64,000 bases of DNA from Bacteroidales bacterium. Lineage in GTDB: Bacteria > Bacteroidota > Bacteroidia > Bacteroidales > F082. Every line of letters begins with the position of its first letter. Position 1 is the first letter of the stretch. The position numbers and the translations under genes were made by a program. The stretch spans positions 45,850 through 109,849 of the forward strand of contig JANQGJ010000070.1 of the NCBI GenBank assembly GCA_028277395.1. The letters are read 5' to 3'. The notes beneath the pieces were generated by a model that made no database searches, was not told the origin of the DNA, and saw nothing but the letters and a program-made list of their open reading frames with translations. Shown one piece after another: positions 9,760 through 18,402 of this stretch.

Positions 9760-12700
9760 CTATTTTATAACAAACTTTTTGCTTTGATGCGAAGATTTAC
9801 CTTCAATAATAATTGTATAAATACCAGGATTTACATCAAGATCCAGTTGCATTTCGTAGTTATTGCCCCGGATATTATCAATTTTTTCAAATACTACTTT
9901 CCCAACTGAATTGAATATTCTGATATTAGTTTCTTCATTGATGAAATCATCCAGGGAAATATTAAAACTTCCGTTGTTTGGATTAGGGTAGATTGAAATT
10001 TTCCCCTTATTGTTTATTTCACTTATATCAGTACAATAAAGTGTAAGCAGCATTTCGTCTGTAGCTTCCTGACACATGTTGCCATTTGATGCAGAAACGG
10101 TAAGCGTTACTTCTTTAATTTCAATGTCAGATTCTCCCGGAGTATAAGTTGGTTGAACTGTAGTCGGGTCATCAAATACACCATCTCCGCTGGTAGTCCA
10201 TAAAATACTTTCATAGTTGGATACAACAGCTTCGGAAAGTGTGTGAGTTAACATTGGACATATATCTGCATCACTTCCGGCATTGGCAGTAGCAGCAGTA
10301 GCTATAGTTAACTCCAGCTGATCGGTTACTTCTCCACATGATTCTGATCCGGTAGCAGTGAATACCAGAGTTGTAATACCGTTTTCAATATCTGTTGGTC
10401 CCGGTGTGTAAACCGGATTTACAATACCAGAATCATCAAATGATCCGTCACCAAGAGTTGTCCATTGATTAACCGTACTGTTCACAGTAGTAGCCTCTGT
10501 GATGTGGAATGCTTCACTACTACAAATACTACCATCTCCCCCAGCTGAAATAACAGGCATACTACCAAATGATATCAGCACATTGTCTTCAACATTAATT
10601 GAGGGACCTTCACCGGTAAATGTTAGTTCAACCTGTCCGTTGTCAATATCTTCCTGCCCCGGGAAATATTCAGGAGTATTAATACTGGGATCGCTAAAAC
10701 TTCCGGTTCCCGAGGTAGTCCATAATACATTTTCACAATTGGTGGCTATTCCTTCACAAATTATATTTTCATTTTCACAATATTCGGTATCAGCACCGGC
10801 ATAAACTGAGGTAATGACAGGAGGTGGTAATACGATATAATCAACTTTTGCACAATCTTCTCCAAGAGAATAACTTTCATTTTTGCTGTATTGCCATTTA
10901 AATAAGTGAGGGCCGGCAGAAACAGGGAAAGAAACCCTTTGCCATGGTTTTTCTCCGGAGAGGGTTAATTTTGGTACTCCATCAATATAGAACCTGAAGA
11001 AATCTAACTGTGCCTGTGAGCTAACCCTTACATAAAAAGAAATGCTGTCATCAATAGAAGATTCATAAATTATTGACATCCAGGTTGATTGAGAATCATC
11101 AATATCACTTGATCTATTACAATAAGTTCCTTCAAATGGTTCTTCTTCTGAAATTTCCCAAACACTATTGCCACCTGTTTGCCACGGGTATTTAGTCATA
11201 TCACCTGTTTCCCAGTCTTCGACAATTTCACCTGACTTCTTAACAAATGATTTTTCAGCCGTGTATTCGCCTGATTCAGCTTTGTAATAAAACTCTATTA
11301 TCGATCCAACCGGTGCCATCTCATCAACTGTGATAGTATAAAATGCACTTAGAACTCCTTCACTTTCAATATCACCGACAGGGGTCAAATTATTCTCAAT
11401 ATTAACAAAAGCACTTGTACATGTAAGCTCTCCAGAAGTATTATTTGCAGTACCCGAACCAATATTGTAGGTTTCGATACTAACGGTAACAGTTTCTCCT
11501 GCATCAAGTTTTCCGTTTCCGTTTCCTCCTGCATCATCAAAAATGGTCATGCTTCCTATACTTAGCTCCGGTGCATGCCCTGCAATGAGCATTACTGACT
11601 GCCATGTTTCAATTCCATTTGTTGCATCAACATAAAACTTAACAATATGCATATCTGGTATGTCATTTGCTACATTCCATGAAAATCCGCCTGGAGTTGA
11701 AGCAGTTGCTCCTGCACCAATACTACCATATTCATCAGTATTGTCGATGATCTCAATATTCTCATCATCAGTACTTATCGTAACTTCTATATTGTCACCC
11801 GGCTCTATACCAATATTTTTAACTGTTAAGTCAACAGTGGTTAATTCCCCTGATGTCATTAAGCCTGTGGTGTTATTTATTGAAACTTCGTTGTAAATTA
11901 CATATGGTCCTTCAGGAGGAATAACTTCAACATAACTTTCGTATCGGTAATAATTTTGCTTTGTTACAGTTACAAGTATTTCATCCGGTGGATATTGTGG
12001 CGGAATTTCTATAGTTACCGGTGATCCGATACCTTCTGCCGTACCTATAAGTTCATTGTTAACAGAAAGTGCTATAAACGATCCATTATCAGCAGAAACG
12101 GCAAATTCTGTTTCTCCTGCAATGATTGCCTGATCGTGTGAAACAGTTAAATGTTGTGGAACTTCTGAATAAACCACTGAAAAGGCATCCCCGTGATGAT
12201 GAAATAAATGATATGTAACCTCCTTATCACTGCTATTGTATGGCCATGATGATGATTTTAGAAAGTACTTTCCGGCAGCGTTACCAAAAGCCGGTAAAAT
12301 TCCACGTGGTTCAGGGTTTGCACTGTTATCCGGTAAAAACTCCGGCCACATATTATCATACATTCCCCAAACGTATGTGTCATTCACAAATGAATAGGAT
12401 ACCTCTGATGCAGCTATTAATCCCAATGCACCGGCATTTACTCCATTGTGCCTATGTCTGTGGAATTTCTCAGCAAAGCATTCGGCAGGATCATTATACA
12501 TGCCTGTTAAACAGTTAATTGAGAATATAAAGCTTAAATCGGTATTTGATAATGAGTTTATATCGCTTTTGTTATAATCAGGTTCACCCCAACCATCTGT
12601 ATTACCATGATCGCGATGCTGAAGAATAAATGCTCCGGCATTAAGTGCATCTGTAACATCATCGGAAGTGCCACCGGACCATCCTCCCAATACTGATGGT

Positions 12701-14073
12701 GATTCAGGTATATATCCCAAACCATCGGGACCAAAGAAATTCAATATAGTGCTTGTGTTTGTTGCAGATGACCACGGATCAATATCAGGGTTACCATCAT
12801 AAACGGCATTGATTCTTACCGGATCTTTTCCATGAATATTTTTAAAGAATCCTCCGATTGTTTCTGAACATATCTGGAACCATCTTTCAGTTTGCCATCC
12901 CAATGCTGTAATCGGATGGTTGTAAAAATCAGGATTTACCGGAGGTGTACGTTCATAATTTAAAACTTTGGTAACAAATGTTTCCAGATGCTCTTCATAG
13001 GTTGCAGTCATTCTTGCAAAAATGATATCAGGCATTTGATCGCCGTCAACATCAGCAAAAATATTATCAGAAACACAGTAATTGTCGTAAACCGGTGAAA
13101 CGATTGTGTTACCAGTAGTTCCGTAATCAGCCATTAGTAATACTGCCGATGGAGGAATATCCCATGTGTTATATGCATTATCAATATAGCTTTCGATTGA
13201 TGAAACGGTATTACCGCCAATTTCAGCAGTGGTAACAACAGTTGTTAAAATTCCCTGACAATTTCTGAAATCTTTCAATGAATCTGCCCATGAAATAAAA
13301 ACCGGATCATCAGGAACAATAATAACATATTCAAAACCTGTCTGGTCAGTTGACCGCATATTCCTGGTCGGTTTTCCAACACTTTCATAGTTAATAACAG
13401 CATCACTTAAAATTGGTTCCCACCAACGATTTCTAAAACGTTCATCACCGAATTTTCCAGTGCCATCTACAAAGCTGATCTCAATTTCAATATCTTTATT
13501 GATCTGCAACTCTTTAGTTACAGGATTATACTGAAATGGACTTATGCTGATCAGAACCATGTCCATGCCTCTTATCTTGAGAGGATCAGAAATCTGCAGA
13601 ATATTGTTTGGATAGAATTCATCTGTAGAATAAATATCTTCATTTCTTTGAAAAACCAATGGAGACTTATCATTGTCTTTCGGGATGACCGGTGCTGGTG
13701 CAATTTCAATGTCAGAACGACTGGTCTTTTGCATATTTAATATTCTCGCTGTTACGTTTGCACCGTTCGGAACAGCAATGTATTTACTGAATACAGGCAG
13801 GTTTGGTGCACCTGCATCATTCTGTAAATAAACCCCTTCAATGGATACAGATTGTTGAATCCTGCTATCAATTTCGACAGAACTTAATGTATAGTTACAT
13901 ACCGAAGTGTTAATAATCAGTCCTTTCTGATCCTGTTGTTTAACACTAACACCCTGTTTCCCCCAGTTGTTTTTCAATATTACCCTATTGTTTTGCGCTA
14001 CAATAGTAAAGAATCCGAAAACGAATATTGATAATAATACTGCTTTCGTTGCAATAATAATTTGATTTCTCAT
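9760..14073 (-). CDS. Gingipain-like C25 cysteine peptidase with T9SS type-A sorting domain
   Basis: The 1437-aa secreted protein has a signal peptide (to about residue 28) and a propeptide. The C25 caspase-fold domain lies at about residues 245-600, with His near 486 (LQHRDHGNT) and Cys near 521 (SINCLTGMYN) as the expected catalytic pair. Ig/FN3-like modules follow, then a jelly-roll segment (about 960-1085). Three or four short repeats each end in a PEYFPGQEDI or PTYTPGESDI pattern. From about 1357 the Por-type tail (ISIYPNPNNGSFNISL ... KKFVIK) directs type IX secretion. Substrate specificity cannot be read from the sequence. Confidence 0.9.
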   Translation of the reverse strand: MRNQIIIATKAVLLSIFVFGFFTIVAQNNRVILKNNWGKQGVSVKQQDQKGLIINTSVCNYTLSSVEIDSRIQQSVSIEGVYLQNDAGAPNLPVFSKYIAVPNGANVTARILNMQKTSRSDIEIAPAPVIPKDNDKSPLVFQRNEDIYSTDEFYPNNILQISDPLKIRGMDMVLISISPFQYNPVTKELQINKDIEIEISFVDGTGKFGDERFRNRWWEPILSDAVINYESVGKPTRNMRSTDQTGFEYVIIVPDDPVFISWADSLKDFRNCQGILTTVVTTAEIGGNTVSSIESYIDNAYNTWDIPPSAVLLMADYGTTGNTIVSPVYDNYCVSDNIFADVDGDQMPDIIFARMTATYEEHLETFVTKVLNYERTPPVNPDFYNHPITALGWQTERWFQICSETIGGFFKNIHGKDPVRINAVYDGNPDIDPWSSATNTSTILNFFGPDGLGYIPESPSVLGGWSGGTSDDVTDALNAGAFILQHRDHGNTDGWGEPDYNKSDINSLSNTDLSFIFSINCLTGMYNDPAECFAEKFHRHRHNGVNAGALGLIAASEVSYSFVNDTYVWGMYDNMWPEFLPDNSANPEPRGILPAFGNAAGKYFLKSSSWPYNSSDKEVTYHLFHHHGDAFSVVYSEVPQHLTVSHDQAIIAGETEFAVSADNGSFIALSVNNELIGTAEGIGSPVTIEIPPQYPPDEILVTVTKQNYYRYESYVEVIPPEGPYVIYNEVSINNTTGLMTSGELTTVDLTVKNIGIEPGDNIEVTISTDDENIEIIDNTDEYGSIGAGATASTPGGFSWNVANDIPDMHIVKFYVDATNGIETWQSVMLIAGHAPELSIGSMTIFDDAGGNGNGKLDAGETVTVSIETYNIGSGTANNTSGELTCTSAFVNIENNLTPVGDIESEGVLSAFYTITVDEMAPVGSIIEFYYKAESGEYTAEKSFVKKSGEIVEDWETGDMTKYPWQTGGNSVWEISEEEPFEGTYCNRSSDIDDSQSTWMSIIYESSIDDSISFYVRVSSQAQLDFFRFYIDGVPKLTLSGEKPWQRVSFPVSAGPHLFKWQYSKNESYSLGEDCAKVDYIVLPPPVITSVYAGADTEYCENENIICEGIATNCENVLWTTSGTGSFSDPSINTPEYFPGQEDIDNGQVELTFTGEGPSINVEDNVLISFGSMPVISAGGDGSICSSEAFHITEATTVNSTVNQWTTLGDGSFDDSGIVNPVYTPGPTDIENGITTLVFTATGSESCGEVTDQLELTIATAATANAGSDADICPMLTHTLSEAVVSNYESILWTTSGDGVFDDPTTVQPTYTPGESDIEIKEVTLTVSASNGNMCQEATDEMLLTLYCTDISEINNKGKISIYPNPNNGSFNISLDDFINEETNIRIFNSVGKVVFEKIDNIRGNNYEMQLDLDVNPGIYTIIIEGKSSHQSKKFVIK

Positions 14074-14474
14074 ATTGTAAATAGTTTATGGCATATGCGT
14101 ATAACCTGTAAATCAGGCAATACTTATCAATTAAACCGATTTGAATTAAATTGGCATTCTTCTCCCTTAAATTGTTACCAATTATAGGGTCAAACTTATG
14201 AATTATCTTTTGATTGGCAATGTTCTAACGAGATAAATTGCTGAATAATAGTTGTTAATTGACAATTTAGACCCGGTTTAAATTAGTTGTATTCAGAAAC
14301 CAGATCATGTGATGAGATTTTAAACAAAACTATCCTGATGCTGAAATTGTTATTTAATCAGTAGTTAATATATAAACCCTTTGTTATCGATAAATCCTGA
14401 TAAACTTATTTTGATTAACGGTTTTTCAATAATTGTTCCAAAAAAATATTTTAAATTTAGCGGTTTTTAAAACA
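14074..14474. other. 400-bp AT-rich divergent intergenic region
   Basis: This gap separates the C25 peptidase gene (leftward) from the GNAT-mltG operon (rightward) and must hold both promoters. I see no convincing TTG-N19-TAnnTTTG pair, no coding remnant and no strong hairpin. The best box for the rightward genes is the weak TAAATTTA near 14451. Confidence 0.4.
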
Positions 14475-15020
14475 ATGGAAGAAATGCTTTCTAAAGATCA
14501 GATCAGATTACGAGCTACTGAACCTGATGATGTTGATTTTCTGGTTAATATCGAGAATGACAGTGAATTATGGCAGTATAGTAATACATACAACCCATTT
14601 TCACGTTTTGATCTTGAGCAATATGTTTTGTTGGCTAATAAGGATATCTACACTGCACGACAGGTTCGTTTTATGGTTGATTTGATTGATGAAGATAATT
14701 ATCAAATAATTGGGACTGTGGATGTATTTGATTTTGATGTTCATAATAAGAGAGCAGGTGTTGGTATTACCATTATAAAGAGTGAAAGACAAAAGGGATA
14801 TGCAGGTACAGTTCTGGATATTCTGATTAGCTATATGTTCAATCATATAGGTGTTCATCAGTTATTCTGCAATATTGATTCGGAAAATGAGTCCAGTAAA
14901 AGACTATTTGAAAGTAAAGGATTTATTATGTCAGGTATTAAAAAGGACTGGAATTTCATTAATAATAAATGGAGTGATGAACTTTTATACCAACTTATAA
15001 ATACAAACAATAATGTTTAA
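14475..15020 (+). CDS. GNAT family N-acetyltransferase
   Basis: This 181-aa protein (from the ATG at 14475) has the GNAT fold. RLRATEPDDVDFLVNIEND is the first strand-helix unit. GVGITIIKSERQKGYAG is the acetyl-CoA pyrophosphate-binding loop, and NESSKRLFESKGF is the C-terminal motif of the RimJ/RimL/SpeG-like group. The substrate is unknown. A TTG 42 bp upstream is less likely because the family homology begins after the ATG. It is followed 24 bp later by mltG. Confidence 0.82.
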   Translation: MEEMLSKDQIRLRATEPDDVDFLVNIENDSELWQYSNTYNPFSRFDLEQYVLLANKDIYTARQVRFMVDLIDEDNYQIIGTVDVFDFDVHNKRAGVGITIIKSERQKGYAGTVLDILISYMFNHIGVHQLFCNIDSENESSKRLFESKGFIMSGIKKDWNFINNKWSDELLYQLINTNNNV

Positions 15021-15044
15021 TTTTAAATAAAACCATTCATTACC

Positions 15045-16127
15045 ATGTCGTATTATCATTCAAAATATGGTGTTAACAGAAAGAGGAAGAAATCTTACAG
15101 AAAGTTTTTAATTACTTTTATTGTTACAATATTACTGTTTGGTTCAGTAGGCGGGTATTTGTTATATCAAATAATATATAAAAGCAATGTATGGACACCG
15201 GGAGGTAAAAATGTATCAATTTATATTCCCACAAATTCTAATTTTGATGATGTACAGCAAATTCTTTATGAAAAAGGTTTAATAATTCACCGAAATAATT
15301 TTGTATGGTGGGCTAAGAAGAAAAACTATCCTGATCTTATAAAACCAGGACATTATATCATTCATAACAATATGAATAACGATGGTTTAATTAAGTTACT
15401 TAGATCAGGAAATCAGGTTCCCGTTAAAGTTATATTTAATAATATTCGTGATATCTATCAGCTTGCCGGAAGGATAAGTAAACAAATTGAGGCAGATTCA
15501 GCATCACTGGTTAAGGAATTCATGAATGAAGAATTGCTTACAAAAATGGGACTGACCGAGAAAACTATTTCAACCATATTCATCCCAAATACTTATGAAT
15601 TCTACTGGAACACATCAGCGAAAGGTTTTGTAAACAGAATGTATGAAGAATATCTGGGATTTTGGAATACCAACCGCACAAATCGTGCTGCTGAACTTGG
15701 TATGACAATACCTGAAGTAATTATTCTTGCTTCAATTGTTGAAAAAGAAACCAATAAAGTTGATGAAAAGCCATTGATTGCAGGTGTTTATATAAACAGA
15801 CTTGAGAAAGGCTGGCGATTACAGGCTGATCCTACTTTAATTTATGCTTTGAATGATTATAGTATAAAGCGTGTATTAAATGTACATAAAGAGTTAGATT
15901 CGCCGTATAATACATACAAATTCGGCGGATTACCACCAGGACCCATATGCATTCCGTCAATTTCTTCGATTGATGCTGTACTGATGAACAAAAATGACGG
16001 TTACCTATATTTTTGTGCCAAAGACGATATGTCGGGATATCATGTGTTTGCCAAAACAAATTCACAACATAACCGAAATGCTAAAAAATATCAGGCTGCA
16101 ATGGATAAAATGAGGATATATAAATAA
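15045..16127 (+). CDS. mltG: Endolytic murein transglycosylase MltG
   Basis: The 360-aa protein has an N-terminal cytoplasmic basic stretch and one transmembrane helix (about residues 20-44). A LysM-like segment follows (VSIYIPTNSNFDDVQQIL), then the YceG/MltG catalytic domain with the essential Glu in ASIVEKET. Other marks are GVYINRLEKGWRLQADPT and PYNTYKFGGLPPGPI. It cleaves nascent glycan strands in the periplasm. The stop and the next ATG overlap by one base, indicating translational coupling. Confidence 0.94.
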   Translation: MSYYHSKYGVNRKRKKSYRKFLITFIVTILLFGSVGGYLLYQIIYKSNVWTPGGKNVSIYIPTNSNFDDVQQILYEKGLIIHRNNFVWWAKKKNYPDLIKPGHYIIHNNMNNDGLIKLLRSGNQVPVKVIFNNIRDIYQLAGRISKQIEADSASLVKEFMNEELLTKMGLTEKTISTIFIPNTYEFYWNTSAKGFVNRMYEEYLGFWNTNRTNRAAELGMTIPEVIILASIVEKETNKVDEKPLIAGVYINRLEKGWRLQADPTLIYALNDYSIKRVLNVHKELDSPYNTYKFGGLPPGPICIPSISSIDAVLMNKNDGYLYFCAKDDMSGYHVFAKTNSQHNRNAKKYQAAMDKMRIYK

Positions 16128-17470
16128 TGAAAACATTTAAAGCATACGATATCAGGGGATTATGGGGTAGTGAATTAAATACGGGAATTGTTTACAGAAT
16201 CGGATATTTTATTCCTGAAGTGTTTAATATAAAAAGTGTTTTAATAGGACGCGACATACGATTGTCATCTGACGAATTATTTATGGCCCTGAGTGAGGGT
16301 TTAACTGATGCAGGAGTTGATGTTTACGATGCGGGTATGACAACAACACCAATGATTTATTGGGGTACCGGAAAGTTCGAATTTGAATTTTCGATAATGA
16401 TAACCGCATCACATAATACCGGCGGGTACAACGGACTTAAGTTTTCAGGTAAAGATGTTTTGCCTATAGGTTATGATGGCGGACTAGCTGATCTTGAAAA
16501 ATTGGTTGAGAGTGATTTGGAACCTGTTAAAAAAGATAAAGGTAGAATATCATCGTTTAACTACAGAAAAGAATATCTTAATTTTTTAAGGAATTATATA
16601 CGGGATTACCAGGGACTTAGAATTTCATTTGATTGTTCAAATGGTATGTCTGCGTTGCTTGCCAAAGACTTATTCGGAGGTGATCCCATTTATATAAATG
16701 ATCAGATGGACGGAACGTTTCCAGGACATGATCCTAACCCGTTGGAGCCTGAGAATCAGTTACAAATAAAACAGCTTGTTTTAAATAACAACAGTGATAT
16801 CGGAGTTATTTTTGATGGTGATGCTGACAGGGTTATGTTTATAGATGAGAAAGGTGAATTTGTATCACCTGATCTTATAATTGCTTTACTGGGGCATTTC
16901 TTTTTTAAAGGCAGCAGTAATAATGAAGTTGTGGTACAGGATATTCGTTCTTCAAAATCAATAGGGGAATATTTGAATCAGTTTGGAGTTGATATTGATA
17001 TCTGGAAAGTAGGAAGAGCTTTTGGAGCAACCAAACTTAAAGATGTAAACGGAATTTATGGGGGAGAACTTGCCGGACATTATTATTTCAGGGATTTTTA
17101 TTATTCCGATTGTGCTTTTATGGCTGCCGGTATAGTACTGAGTGTTGTTGCTGATTTGAAAGCGCAGGGAATATCACTATCACAAATGATCAGGAAGATT
17201 TCACCATATGCGAATACAGGTGAAGTGAACTTTACAATTAATGAAAAACAGAAGGCAATGGAAGAGATCCTTGATTATTTCAGAGAAAGTGATCAGGAAT
17301 TCACTTTGTTTGATTTTGATGGATACCGACTTGAGTTTGATGATTGGTGGTTTAATATCAGACCATCCAACACAGAACCCTATCTTAGATTTATTGCTGA
17401 AGCAGGAAGCCAAAAACAACTAAATGATAAAACAAAGATAATATACTCAATACTGGATAAATACTCCTGA
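16127..17470 (+). CDS. Phosphomannomutase/phosphoglucomutase family protein
   Basis: The 447-aa alpha-D-phosphohexomutase interconverts hexose 1- and 6-phosphates for polysaccharide precursor supply. It has the phosphoserine loop TASHNTGGYNG (Ser near residue 94), the Mg-binding DGDADR, the sugar loop GELAGHYYF and the phosphate-binding RPSNTEPYLR. Choice between mannose and glucose cannot be made safely from sequence alone. It overlaps mltG by one base. Confidence 0.9.
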   Translation: MKTFKAYDIRGLWGSELNTGIVYRIGYFIPEVFNIKSVLIGRDIRLSSDELFMALSEGLTDAGVDVYDAGMTTTPMIYWGTGKFEFEFSIMITASHNTGGYNGLKFSGKDVLPIGYDGGLADLEKLVESDLEPVKKDKGRISSFNYRKEYLNFLRNYIRDYQGLRISFDCSNGMSALLAKDLFGGDPIYINDQMDGTFPGHDPNPLEPENQLQIKQLVLNNNSDIGVIFDGDADRVMFIDEKGEFVSPDLIIALLGHFFFKGSSNNEVVVQDIRSSKSIGEYLNQFGVDIDIWKVGRAFGATKLKDVNGIYGGELAGHYYFRDFYYSDCAFMAAGIVLSVVADLKAQGISLSQMIRKISPYANTGEVNFTINEKQKAMEEILDYFRESDQEFTLFDFDGYRLEFDDWWFNIRPSNTEPYLRFIAEAGSQKQLNDKTKIIYSILDKYS

Positions 17471-17474
17471 CCTG

Positions 17475-18401
17475 ATGTACAACCGAATTAAATCTGTTTC
17501 CCTGATTTTAGTTTTAGTAAATATCATATTTGCTTCGGTATCGCATTCACAAACTATCGATAATTATCCTGATTCACTAAACAGGAAGAGGTTAAACACA
17601 GTGATCTACACAGGGGCAGGTTTATATGCAGCAACGTTAGGTGTATTGTATTTTGGCTGGTATAAGGATTCTGAGATGACCACTTTCCATTGGCATGATG
17701 ATAATGATGCCTGGTTACAGGTAGATAAAGTAGGACATGCTACAACCGCTTATGTGATAAGTAATTATGGATACTGGTCGCTAAGATGGGCCGGGGTAGA
17801 TAATAATAAGGCCGCCATCTATGGTGGTGTAATAGGGTGGTCAGCTCTAACAGTTATTGAGATATTGGATTCATTTTCAGCTGAATGGGGTGCTTCTCCT
17901 GGTGATTTGCTGGCAAATACAGCAGGTGTCGCTATGTTTACAGGTCAGCAATTGATTTGGAAAGAGCAAAGGATCAGGTTGAAATTCTCATATCATCCGA
18001 CTGAATATGCACAATATCGACCTGATTTGCTGGGTGAGTCACGATTACAGCGTATGTTGAAAGATTATAATGGTCAAACATACTGGTTGTCGGGAAATAT
18101 TCATTCATTTTTACCTGGGGGGTCAAAATTTCCGAAATGGATAAATGTTTCGTTTGGTTATGGTGCTAAGGGAATGTTTGGAGCATCTTCCAATCCGCCG
18201 GAGTATGAGGGTAATCCTCTGCCTGATTATAACCGTGTGAGGCAGTATTATCTTTCTCTTGATATTGACTGGACACGAATTAATACGAACTCTCAATTCC
18301 TGAGATTTGTATTTAAAGCTTTAAACTTTGTTAAGTTACCTTTTCCAGCATTGGAGTATAATAAGGAAAATAATTTTGTATTTCATCCAATATATTTCTA
18401 G
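17475..18401 (+). CDS. DUF2279 family protein
   Basis: The 308-aa protein has a signal peptide (residues about 1-25, ending SVSHSQ). A membrane-associated domain with DKVGHATTAYVISNYGYWSLRW and EWGASPGDLLANTAGV matches DUF2279 (YfiM-like). Function is unknown; an outer-membrane or cell-envelope location is inferred. It lies 4 bp after the phosphohexomutase gene. Its stop is one base from the stop of the convergent kinase gene. Confidence 0.78.
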   Translation: MYNRIKSVSLILVLVNIIFASVSHSQTIDNYPDSLNRKRLNTVIYTGAGLYAATLGVLYFGWYKDSEMTTFHWHDDNDAWLQVDKVGHATTAYVISNYGYWSLRWAGVDNNKAAIYGGVIGWSALTVIEILDSFSAEWGASPGDLLANTAGVAMFTGQQLIWKEQRIRLKFSYHPTEYAQYRPDLLGESRLQRMLKDYNGQTYWLSGNIHSFLPGGSKFPKWINVSFGYGAKGMFGASSNPPEYEGNPLPDYNRVRQYYLSLDIDWTRINTNSQFLRFVFKALNFVKLPFPALEYNKENNFVFHPIYF

Positions 18402-18402
18402 T